From contig CAYWOD010000127.1 of the NCBI GenBank assembly GCA_964459805.1, positions 1 through 10,379 of the forward strand: a stretch of DNA of 10,379 bases, read 5' to 3'. The translations under genes and the position numbers were made by a program. The DNA comes from DAOVRL01 sp964459805. Lineage in GTDB: Bacteria > Planctomycetota > Phycisphaerae > Sedimentisphaerales > Anaerobacaceae. Each line of letters starts with the position of its first letter. Within the stretch, counting starts at the first letter, position 1. The notes beneath the pieces are model-generated. The model was not told where the DNA came from. It was given only the letters and a program-made list of their open reading frames with translations, and ran no database searches. Positions 1 to 6,249 of the stretch are shown here, piece after piece.

Positions 1-15
1 GTATATAAAGGGTTA

Positions 16-54
16 GGTTCGTTTTTGCCTCGATGGAAATTGGGTTCGTTTTGC
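16..54. repeat. Direct repeat pair GGTTCGTTTTTGC / GGTTCGTTTTGC
   Basis: The motif GGTTCGTTTTTGC at 16-28 recurs as GGTTCGTTTTGC at 43-54, 27 bp later, with one T fewer. It lies in gene-free sequence at the left edge, so the array may continue outside the window. From memory, GGTTCGTTTT-type repeats occur between genes in some Planctomycetota genomes; this is not verified. Confidence 0.5.
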
Positions 55-71
55 ATAAAAAGTAGTCGATT

Positions 72-131
72 TGTAGAGGATCCTCGACATAAGTAGAGGC
101 TTCGCGACAGATGTAGAGCTGCCGGGAGAGG
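72..131. repeat. Degenerate 20-bp-period tandem repeat, three units
   Basis: Three units start at 72, 92 and 112, exactly 20 bp apart. Each begins with TGTAGAG or AGTAGAG, and the first two carry CGACA 13 bp into the unit (85-89 and 105-109). The third unit keeps only the GTAGAG part and then diverges. No coding frame runs through it. A role cannot be inferred from three units. It could be a remnant of a dispersed intergenic repeat or a set of protein-binding sites. Confidence 0.55.
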
Positions 132-132
132 A

Positions 133-160
133 GATTAGTGATTAGAGATTGGTGATTAGT
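133..160. repeat. Heptanucleotide tandem repeat (GATTAGT)4
   Basis: Four consecutive 7-bp units, GATTAGT, GATTAGA, GATTGGT and GATTAGT, run without a break, followed by a decayed fifth unit, GATGATT, at 161-167. The array begins 2 bp after the 20-bp-period repeat. It lies about 340 bp upstream of the TIR gene, in no convincing coding frame. Such arrays can change copy number by slippage, but this one is already imperfect. Confidence 0.7.
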
Positions 161-226
161 GATGATTTGACCCTCCGGGCTTAGTATAGTAGTGTTTATT
201 GGCTATTAGTTCGATAGGTATTATAC

Positions 227-478
227 ATGGAAAAGAGTTGGCTGTCAAGTGAAAAATTGTGTATCCACACAAGTACTAAACAAATTCCAATTATCAAAAC
301 CTCAATGAGCAAAAGACGGCTGGGCGATTTGGGCTTGACATGGCTGGATAGTATGGATATTGTTAACCACAGATTAACAGAGATTAGCGTGGAAGTTCTG
401 ACGTTGACGGATTCGAAAGTTTCGCGTACTGTATTTCCTGAAAGATGGACGGAGGATTGTCGCAGTTTCGTATGTTGA
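227..478 (+). CDS. Possible small hypothetical protein (83 aa), doubtful
   Basis: This open frame of 83 codons ends 25 bp before the TIR gene. I do not recognise the product. It is hydrophilic, with no signal peptide, membrane segment or known motif. The only ribosome-site candidate is a weak AGG at 216-218, eight bases before the ATG. A 104-codon frame on the opposite strand (196-510) covers the same bases and is equally unsupported, so either may be chance. The position just ahead of a defence pair would suit a small regulator or third component, but nothing in the protein supports that. A promoter-like sequence inside the frame (335-363) suggests the stretch may instead be the leader region of the TIR gene. 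Confidence 0.2.
   Translation: MEKSWLSSEKLCIHTSTKQIPIIKTSMSKRRLGDLGLTWLDSMDIVNHRLTEISVEVLTLTDSKVSRTVFPERWTEDCRSFVC
335..363 (+). promoter_or_regulatory. Candidate sigma70 promoter for the TIR operon
   Basis: A perfect -35 hexamer TTGACA (335-340) is followed after exactly 17 bp by TATTGT (358-363), which matches TATAAT at four of six positions. Transcription from here would give a leader of about 130 bases before the TIR start codon. A weaker second pair, TTGACG (404-409) and TACTGT (427-432), also has 17-bp spacing. Both lie inside the doubtful 83-codon frame. The call rests on sequence match only. Confidence 0.3.
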
Positions 479-503
479 GTAGATTTTTTGAAAGGATTGG
501 AAA

Positions 504-971
504 ATGGCAAAGAATGTATTTGTTAGCTTTGACCACGATGACAAAAATCAGGTTGCTGGTTTCAAATCATTAAGGAGAAACCCCAATCATCCGCTAGACT
601 TCCGTGACCATTCTTTGAAGGAACCGGTTACTGGTGCGGGTGGGCGACCGATCAAGTACCCTCCAAGTGATGCGCGATCGAAACCTGTACGTGATGAGAT
701 AAGATCGAAATTTGAAAACGCTTCTAAGCTTGTTGTGCTAATTGGGGATGATACGTGGAAGAGCGATTGGATTGAATGGGAGGTTAATACTTTCTTTCGG
801 ATGAAAAAACCACTGTCGGGGGAGAAGACATGGAAGCGGATTCGAGGGATGAGGTTGAAGGGCTCCGATGACGCGCGCTTACCCGATGCGATGGGCGGTC
901 AATCCACGAAATGTATGAAGTGGGATCCAGATGCGCTCGATCAGTGGTTGGACTTGGACCCCGACGCATGA
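504..971 (+). CDS. ThsB-like TIR-domain protein (DUF1863 / MTH538 TIR-like)
   Basis: This 155-residue protein is essentially one TIR-like domain of the DUF1863 type found in the Thoeris protein ThsB. Visible landmarks are the first-strand motif VFVSFDHDD (residues 5-13), the loop with FRDHSLKEPV (33-42), an Arg/Lys-rich helix (RDEIRSKFENASK, 63-75), and the core strand LVVLIGDDTWKSDWIEWEV (76-94). The WIEWE glutamates (91 and 93) are candidate catalytic residues; E93 is in the position usually conserved. Known ThsB proteins sense phage infection and make a cyclic ADP-ribose-type signal from NAD+, which activates a partner effector. The start has an AAAGGA ribosome site at 491-496, seven bases ahead. 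The membrane protein gene follows on the same strand, presumably in one operon. No ThsA (SIR2/SLOG) gene is in view. The family call is strong; the catalytic role is inferred. Confidence 0.88.
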   Translation: MAKNVFVSFDHDDKNQVAGFKSLRRNPNHPLDFRDHSLKEPVTGAGGRPIKYPPSDARSKPVRDEIRSKFENASKLVVLIGDDTWKSDWIEWEVNTFFRMKKPLSGEKTWKRIRGMRLKGSDDARLPDAMGGQSTKCMKWDPDALDQWLDLDPDA

Positions 972-1000
972 AGATAAGACAATTATTAGGAAGTGAAGAT

Positions 1001-1007
1001 GGAGGGG
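1001..1007 (+). promoter_or_regulatory. Ribosome binding site that decides the membrane-protein start
   Basis: GGAGGGG sits eight bases ahead of the ATG at 1016. The earlier in-frame ATG at 968, which overlaps the TIR stop codon as ATGA, has no purine-rich site before it. The site therefore favours 1016 as the main start, although coupled initiation at 968 cannot be excluded. Confidence 0.6.
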
Positions 1008-1015
1008 AATGGCTC

Positions 1016-1666
1016 ATGAAGTGGGGTGAGATGTTCAAAGTTGAAATTAGTGAATGGGGTGTATTGATTGGAATTGGGCCGGTACTGGTTGTTGTAGTTG
1101 CTGTTATCATCATTGCTGTTGTCGTTGTTCAGATTAGAAGGCGTGGTTGGAAGTTTTGGCAGAAGTATGAAGTAGTTGAGGGTGAAATTCCTATTGCGGG
1201 TTTAGGGAAGGTAACGATAAGACCGAACCATGAGACGATGAGGATTGCCTACCAGGCTTGGATAGAACTAGCTACGCGAAAGGCTGCTCTTCCTTTAGAT
1301 GAGGAACATGACGTTTTAGTGGAGGTCTACGACTCTTGGTACGAGGTTTTTGGGATACTAAGAGACCTTGTAAAAGAGATTCCTGCCTATAGGTTGCGGC
1401 ATAGTGAAGATGCACAAAACTTAGTAAAGGTGATGGTTGAAGTTTTGAATAAGGGACTCCGGCCGCATTTAACGGAGTGGCAGGCAAAGTTTAGAAAGTG
1501 GTATACGGGTGAGAAAGATAAGGAGGAAAATGCAAAGTTATCACCGCAGGAGATTCAGAAGAGATACGCTCAGTACGAGGAATTAGTGAAGGATGTTAAG
1601 CGCGTTAATCAAATCATAGTTAATTATGCTGATTGGCTGCGGAGGATCGCGGGATGCGATGAGTAG
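1016..1666 (+). CDS. TIR-associated protein with one transmembrane helix and helical cytoplasmic domain (putative effector)
   Basis: I cannot name this protein from an established family. From the 1016 start it has 216 residues. Residues about 15-38 form one long hydrophobic helix rich in Val and Ile, followed at once by RRR and aromatic residues (WKFW), which suggests the C-terminal part faces the cytoplasm. Then come a short beta-like linker, IRPNHE (68-73), and an all-helical domain containing TRKAALPLDEEHD (87-99) and a segment LNKGLRPHLTEW. The last 45 residues are charged and may form a coiled coil. No enzyme motif is visible. The preceding gene encodes a ThsB-like TIR protein, and the pair is tightly spaced: 44 bp, or an ATGA overlap if translation begins at 968 (232 residues). 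By analogy with other TIR or CBASS-type systems it could be a membrane effector that damages the cell envelope on receiving a nucleotide signal. That is inference only. A sensor or scaffold role is possible. Confidence 0.8.
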   Translation: MKWGEMFKVEISEWGVLIGIGPVLVVVVAVIIIAVVVVQIRRRGWKFWQKYEVVEGEIPIAGLGKVTIRPNHETMRIAYQAWIELATRKAALPLDEEHDVLVEVYDSWYEVFGILRDLVKEIPAYRLRHSEDAQNLVKVMVEVLNKGLRPHLTEWQAKFRKWYTGEKDKEENAKLSPQEIQKRYAQYEELVKDVKRVNQIIVNYADWLRRIAGCDE

Positions 1667-1702
1667 AAGCCTCCAGTTTGGGAAATAAGTGGGTGTATGC
1701 AA

Positions 1703-4700
1703 CTATTTGCAGTTTTCGCGGAGGTGGTCGTAGTGGTTTAGAATTCGGTCGAAGATACTGGATGGGCCGAACATTGTTTCGCTTTCCTTTTGAGCGCCGG
1801 TGAATGTCGAAAGAATGTATTCCACGTCATCTCGCTGAATTCCATACAGGAGGAAATAAGCAGCGTCGAGTTGGGCTTGAAGATCGAGGCGTTCGGCAGC
1901 ATTCCATTTATGCACTGGAGGATCAAAGTTTGCAGCTTTGGCCAGAGGTTTAATATCGTTACTCGTGCAGGTTAGCTTAAGCACACGATTGGAAATCCAC
2001 TTTTCCAATGGCTGCCGATTATCCCAAGGACAACGGTCGGGGTAAAAGTCCGGGGGAAGCATCGGAAACTGTTCGATCAGGAAGAAATTGAGATTCATGT
2101 GAGGTATTTTGCGTTTGGCTACGTAATCGAGAGGGATGGCATTGAGGTTTGCAAGTAGGCAGCATTGCAGACGGGGTGATATATTGTTGGGAAAGAGGAT
2201 GAGAGGAGCGGAGTTGATCACGCCAACAGTAGGAATGAACGAGGCGAGGACTGTTCTGGTATCTGTTGATCGAGTGATATTCCTGAAAGCGAGTAATGCC
2301 GGAGGGTTGGGTTGGGGCAGCCTGTCAGATATTTCGGACTCGCTCGACCACCATCGAGGCTCCACAAAAAAGTCGGAGTTTTGATGTTCTACGGGGGTGG
2401 TTTGCGTTGTCTGCCCCTGAATCATCCAGTTTTCACTTTTGACATATACGCTTGCAAATCTGTGATCGTAAGGACGAAGCATCTTTGCTTCATAAAGGGG
2501 GAGAAAGGTTTTTTTGCCTTTTTTCCAACGAGGGCCATCGCGTTTAAATCTTGCGGCTTTGAGTTGGTCGGCGGTGTGAAAAAGCTCAGCGTCATTGGTC
2601 TGGTCGAACATTCGCAGGAATTTGATACCCCAGGGATTTCCGGCTTCTTTGCGGTTCTTATCCACCAGCACAGGTACTTGGCAGTAAATGGTTTTGGTCA
2701 GTTGGGCATCGCGTCTGGAGCGGAAGATGGGGCAGGTATGCGTATTGGGGTTTAGGAGTTTGAAATCATCGGTCGAGAGGGCAATGTGGAGATTTTTGTC
2801 TTTTAATTCCTCCATCGTGTGAGCAAAGAAAACGAAATCGGCTGAATCTGACTTAATCTGGGAGCCTCCAAAGAGCAAAATACAAAATTTATAAGAGTGG
2901 TGAACATCAGGAAAGATAGGGGCCATATTTTCGAAATCGTACAAGCCGATGAGAGATTTGGAGTTTGTCAATTCGCCAAAGAATTTTCTAGTTGTATATT
3001 CAGTGGCAATGCCAGAAGGCACCAGTAAGCCCACTCGGCCCTTGGGAGCCACGATTCTGTGGGCAAGTTCAGCAAACACAGCATAGGTATTGATGTCGCC
3101 TTTGGCGGTGAGAGGAAATAGGCCGGAGTGTCGAACGTGTTCCAGTGCATTTTCGGCTTTAGTCTTGGCATCGATATAGCGCTCGTAAAGGTCGGGATTA
3201 GTTTTTTGGAGTTTGGCAATAAGTTTTCGCCTTGTCGCTGCGTTAGTAGCTGAGGCAATTTCGGGCGCAATAGCGTCAAAAAATTCTCGCTCCTGCAGTT
3301 TCATTCTTTCCCACGGTGGATTACTGATAACGCAATCGAAGCCGGGGTTTTCTCTGGAAAAGATTTCTGGAAAGGTTTTTTCCCACTCCATTGCATGTGG
3401 GTCAACTTCTGTGTGAGTCACAAGGCTGTTTCCACAAACGATATTTTGCGACAGGTCTGCAAGGGTTTTTCCTTTTTGGGCTGAGCGAAGCCATAAGGCA
3501 AGTTGCGTGATTTCAACAGCCTCGGAGGACAGGTCGAGGCCGAACAGATTATCGTGGAGAATAAAGTCGGGAATTTGTTCTCTTAGTTTTTCGGCGTGTT
3601 TCGCGTCGTGGAAGGTCAGGGTGTCAACAATGTCGAGATACTTTTCCTCGAGGATTTCATAAGCGCGGATGAGAAAGGCACCGCTTCCGCAAGCGGGATC
3701 GACAATCTTGATCTGGCGGAGTGCATCGATGCAATCGGAACAATATTCGATGATTTTAGGGTCGTGGTCGGATGCCGGAATATTTTCCGGGTCGGTACCG
3801 TATTGGTTGGCAACATCTCTGATTTTCTCCTTGGCTATTTTGTCAACGGTGTGATCAATAATGAAACCAGTGAATTCTTTGGGGGTATAGTAGATGCCAC
3901 CTCGTTTACGCTGGGCTGATTTAGCCATTTTGGGCTTGTCTTTATCCTCGATTAGTGTTTCAAATAAGCCGGCCAAGCGAATCTGTTCAATATCATTGAC
4001 TGACTTCTCGAAAAGGTGTCCCAGGACATCTACGTTTACCTCGTGTCGAAAGTCATAGTCGCCTATATCTTTGAAGAAACGGGTCCAATCGTCATCGAGA
4101 TTTAGATCATCAACTTCTTTGTCCTTGCGAAATAGACCACCATTGTACGGAGAAATGTCTCGTTGTTCATTACCTTCGTCGATGCTACGAAACAGATCGA
4201 GAAAGTTTTGCCATTTAGGGTTGGTTACACGGTAGAAGGGAGGGACTTCTTTCCAAGCCCTATAAATAGAATTGCGGGGTAGGAGACCTCGATCTTCGCA
4301 AAATGCAACAAAGATAATTCGGTCTAAAAGCCTCTGTGCAATGTATATAGCTTTTTCGAGAGATTTTTTATGAGGTTCTTCTCGTAGGTGCTGGATTAAT
4401 GCAACTCGGTTGTCACGATAGTATTTGTACAGTTCATCGCCGACTTCTCGCTCGCGTTGGTTTGTCTTTTCGAGAAGGGCATCGGCACGTGGCAGCTGGC
4501 CAGGAGCGATTGGAAGAAAGCCTTCTCGCTGGAATAAATAGTAGAACTGTTCAAATACTTCTTTTTTGCGCAGGTCTTGGAGCGTAAAAAGCTCATAAGC
4601 TCGAGGAGTTTGATTTCGGTGGTAGAGACGGAAACTCACGAAGTTACAGACGATACCCCAAGGGCATTCGGGCACGGCGTCGAGGTAATCCCAACATTGC

Positions 4701-5152
4701 TGTACGGGAGTCCGACCGTTGAATCGGTCTCTGTCAACATTTACTTTGGGGCCTTTGAGTTCGATTATGGCGCGAGGCGGTTGCTTGATGCGAGATCCAA
4801 ATAATCCAATGGCAGCATCGGCCTCACCACCGTTAACAAAAAATTTGGGTTTCAAATTCCACTGTTTTTTGTTTTGGGAGAAAAGGGTGTATCCTAAGGC
4901 TTCGCCGAAAACCTGGGTCAAGAATTCTCCCTCAAGTGCAGTTTCCTTTTCCTCTTCGAGCTTTCCGCCGGATTCCAAGTCGGCCCAGTTACAAATTATC
5001 TTGTATGCTTTGTCCCAGGCCTCGCCTTTCAAGAGATTACTGCGTGATTCTTGTTTCAAGTAGTTAGGTATGAACAATGGCCGCTTACGGCGGTTATCAC
5101 CATATCGAGCCGTATCAAGTTCGGGAAACAGAGCTTCTTCTTTAGCTGCCAT
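1703..5152 (-). CDS. Type IIG restriction-modification enzyme, Eco57I-like (fused nuclease and adenine-specific methyltransferase)
   Basis: This 1149-residue protein combines DNA cleavage and adenine methylation in one chain, the usual size for type IIG enzymes. A PD-(D/E)XK nuclease near the N-terminus is marked by D112 (EADAAIG) and E131-x-K133 (IIELKG). A helical connector follows to about residue 410. The methylase shows GGIYYTP (418-424), the S-adenosylmethionine loop DPACGSGAFL (485-494), an acidic GLDLSSEAVE (538-547) and the catalytic NPPW (611-614). The C-terminal third, ending in a region like known target-recognition domains, should set the DNA site. That site cannot be read here. 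The start has AAGG six bases ahead (5159-5162 on the complementary strand). All key residues are present and no frameshift is seen, so it is probably active. It needs no separate methylase gene. It converges on the TIR/membrane pair with only 36 bp between them, forming a small defence cluster. Sampled stretches are more AT-rich than the metabolic genes to the right, which suggests transfer. Confidence 0.93.
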   Translation of the reverse strand: MAAKEEALFPELDTARYGDNRRKRPLFIPNYLKQESRSNLLKGEAWDKAYKIICNWADLESGGKLEEEKETALEGEFLTQVFGEALGYTLFSQNKKQWNLKPKFFVNGGEADAAIGLFGSRIKQPPRAIIELKGPKVNVDRDRFNGRTPVQQCWDYLDAVPECPWGIVCNFVSFRLYHRNQTPRAYELFTLQDLRKKEVFEQFYYLFQREGFLPIAPGQLPRADALLEKTNQREREVGDELYKYYRDNRVALIQHLREEPHKKSLEKAIYIAQRLLDRIIFVAFCEDRGLLPRNSIYRAWKEVPPFYRVTNPKWQNFLDLFRSIDEGNEQRDISPYNGGLFRKDKEVDDLNLDDDWTRFFKDIGDYDFRHEVNVDVLGHLFEKSVNDIEQIRLAGLFETLIEDKDKPKMAKSAQRKRGGIYYTPKEFTGFIIDHTVDKIAKEKIRDVANQYGTDPENIPASDHDPKIIEYCSDCIDALRQIKIVDPACGSGAFLIRAYEILEEKYLDIVDTLTFHDAKHAEKLREQIPDFILHDNLFGLDLSSEAVEITQLALWLRSAQKGKTLADLSQNIVCGNSLVTHTEVDPHAMEWEKTFPEIFSRENPGFDCVISNPPWERMKLQEREFFDAIAPEIASATNAATRRKLIAKLQKTNPDLYERYIDAKTKAENALEHVRHSGLFPLTAKGDINTYAVFAELAHRIVAPKGRVGLLVPSGIATEYTTRKFFGELTNSKSLIGLYDFENMAPIFPDVHHSYKFCILLFGGSQIKSDSADFVFFAHTMEELKDKNLHIALSTDDFKLLNPNTHTCPIFRSRRDAQLTKTIYCQVPVLVDKNRKEAGNPWGIKFLRMFDQTNDAELFHTADQLKAARFKRDGPRWKKGKKTFLPLYEAKMLRPYDHRFASVYVKSENWMIQGQTTQTTPVEHQNSDFFVEPRWWSSESEISDRLPQPNPPALLAFRNITRSTDTRTVLASFIPTVGVINSAPLILFPNNISPRLQCCLLANLNAIPLDYVAKRKIPHMNLNFFLIEQFPMLPPDFYPDRCPWDNRQPLEKWISNRVLKLTCTSNDIKPLAKAANFDPPVHKWNAAERLDLQAQLDAAYFLLYGIQRDDVEYILSTFTGAQKESETMFGPSSIFDRILNHYDHLRENCK

Positions 5153-5441
5153 TGTTAACCTTACACTAATATAGCCATAAGATGCATAAAAGACATCAAA
5201 GCCGCTAAGAGATAATACGAGAGGTAGGGGGATATGTCAAGAGAAGGAGAATTGGGCCGGATATGGGAGTATTAAGGAAGTTTAGGCGGAATCTGGCTTT
5301 GGATGGGGGGTGAGAGAAAGATCAAAGATTAAAGTGGAAAATGCAAAGTTGCGGTGGAGGGTGGGAGAGTTAGTGAAATCGGGGGGATAGATGGGGGAAA
5401 ATGATTTGACAGGCTATGTGATTTCATTGGTTCAAGGCGAG
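5153..5441. other. G-rich, C-poor intergenic region between divergent genes
   Basis: No gene is visible in this gap between the start of the restriction enzyme and the HAD-gene promoter. The + strand from 5221 to 5400 has 77 G and only 10 C in 180 bases, an extreme strand bias. G runs lie at 5305-5310, 5359-5361, 5363-5365, 5381-5386 and 5393-5397, so a G-quadruplex or R-loop is conceivable on this strand. A 7-bp-period repeat sits in the middle. Promoter elements for the restriction gene should lie near 5160-5215 on the - strand, but I see no pair with good spacing there. Confidence 0.6.
5317..5351. repeat. Degenerate heptanucleotide repeat, AAAGATY-type, five units
   Basis: Units AAAGATC, AAAGATT, AAAGTGG, AAAATGC and AAAGTTG follow each other in exact 7-bp phase. 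The AAA start is kept in every unit while the rest drifts. It resembles the 7-bp array at 133-160 in period and AT-rich make-up, though not in unit sequence. Similar runs are common between genes in some Planctomycetota assemblies as far as I recall; this is not verified. Confidence 0.5.
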
Positions 5442-5470
5442 TTGACAGACGATTTGGTTCGGCGTATAAT
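5442..5470 (+). promoter_or_regulatory. Perfect consensus sigma70 promoter for the HAD/amidotransferase operon
   Basis: TTGACA (5442-5447) and TATAAT (5465-5470) both match the consensus at all six positions and are separated by the ideal 17 bp. Transcription should begin near 5476-5478, while the ATG of the HAD gene is at 5479. The message would therefore be leaderless or carry one to three bases before the start codon. Another TTGACA lies 36 bp upstream (5406-5411) without a matching -10, so it may be a repeat or operator half rather than a second promoter. Confidence 0.85.
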
Positions 5471-5478
5471 CAAGGTTT

Positions 5479-6249
5479 ATGTGTGCGAAGAGACCGGCAA
5501 TAGAAGCGATTACATTTGACCTGTGGGACACTCTGTTGATCGACGATTCCGATGAGCCGAAGCGGGCAGCTCAGGGGCTTGCTCCCAAACGTGTTGAGCG
5601 GCGCAAGCTGGTTCAGAAATTCATAGAGCGACATGAACCGATTTCGAGGGAGTTAGTCGATCTGGCCTACGATACAGCAGACGCTGCGTTCAGGCAGGTA
5701 TGGTACGGACAGAACGTTACCTGGACCGTTCGAGAACGGCTCTCGGTTCTGCTCAAGGGCTTAGGGCGTAATTTGCCTGATGCGGAACTCGATGAATTAG
5801 TGCGGCTGCATGAAGATATGGAATTGACGGTCCGTCCCGATCTGGCGGCCGGCGTTGTCGAGGTCTTGGGGAATCTGCATGGGAATTACCGGATGGGTGT
5901 AGTCTCTGATGCTATCTTCAGTCCCGGTCGAGCTCTCCGCCAACTGCTGGCAGATTATAATATTCTGCGGTTTTTCGATGCCTTTGTTTTCTCCGATGAG
6001 GTCGGCTGCGCCAAGCCCAACATTGCCGTCTTCGAGGCCGCCGCGGCTGCACTTGGGGCCGAGCCGGGCCAAGTCGTGCACATCGGTGATCGAGAGCAAA
6101 AAGATGTCGAAGGTGCATACGCAGCCAGGGCACGTTCTATCCTCTGCACGGTTGTCAAGGACCGCGGGAGCCAAAACACAAAAGCTGATGCTATTTGCAG
6201 GAGCTTCGAGGATCTGCCTGTCATTCTGGAACAACTGAACCATCAATGA
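5479..6249 (+). CDS. HAD-superfamily hydrolase (probable phosphatase)
   Basis: The 256-residue product has all four haloacid dehalogenase motifs: DLWDT with nucleophile D14 and acid D17, S143 in VVSDA, K179 in CAKPN, and the metal-binding GDREQKD with D204 and D209. A helical cap of roughly 100 residues lies between motifs I and II, as in subfamily I enzymes. It should be a soluble cytoplasmic Mg-dependent phosphatase acting on a small phosphorylated metabolite, but the substrate cannot be told from sequence. The start cannot be much later, because motif I begins at residue 14. AAGG at 5472-5475 is only three bases ahead of the ATG and would mostly lie outside the transcript predicted from the consensus promoter, so leaderless translation is likely. 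Its stop overlaps the start of the amidotransferase gene (ATGA), implying a shared pathway or coupled expression. Confidence 0.9.
   Translation: MCAKRPAIEAITFDLWDTLLIDDSDEPKRAAQGLAPKRVERRKLVQKFIERHEPISRELVDLAYDTADAAFRQVWYGQNVTWTVRERLSVLLKGLGRNLPDAELDELVRLHEDMELTVRPDLAAGVVEVLGNLHGNYRMGVVSDAIFSPGRALRQLLADYNILRFFDAFVFSDEVGCAKPNIAVFEAAAAALGAEPGQVVHIGDREQKDVEGAYAARARSILCTVVKDRGSQNTKADAICRSFEDLPVILEQLNHQ

Noticed and set aside
167..190. TTGACC...TATAGT promoter-like pair upstream
   Set aside because: The spacer is only 12 bp, too short for a sigma70 promoter.
1..503. CRISPR-like array among the left-edge repeats
   Set aside because: Units are 7 or 20 bp in direct tandem without spacers, and no cas gene is nearby.
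196..510. 104-codon open frame on the - strand opposite the upstream region
   Set aside because: It has no ribosome site, no recognisable domain, and overlaps both the doubtful 83-codon frame and the TIR start.
1698..1711. Small hairpin TGCAA-CTAT-TTGCA between the converging defence genes
   Set aside because: The stem is only five AT-rich pairs, overlaps the restriction gene's stop codon and has a short T run; too weak to call a terminator.
5797..6246. Long open frames opposite the HAD, amidotransferase, oxidoreductase and dehydrogenase genes
   Set aside because: They are antisense shadows of GC-rich genes with clear motifs on the other strand and carry no domains of their own.
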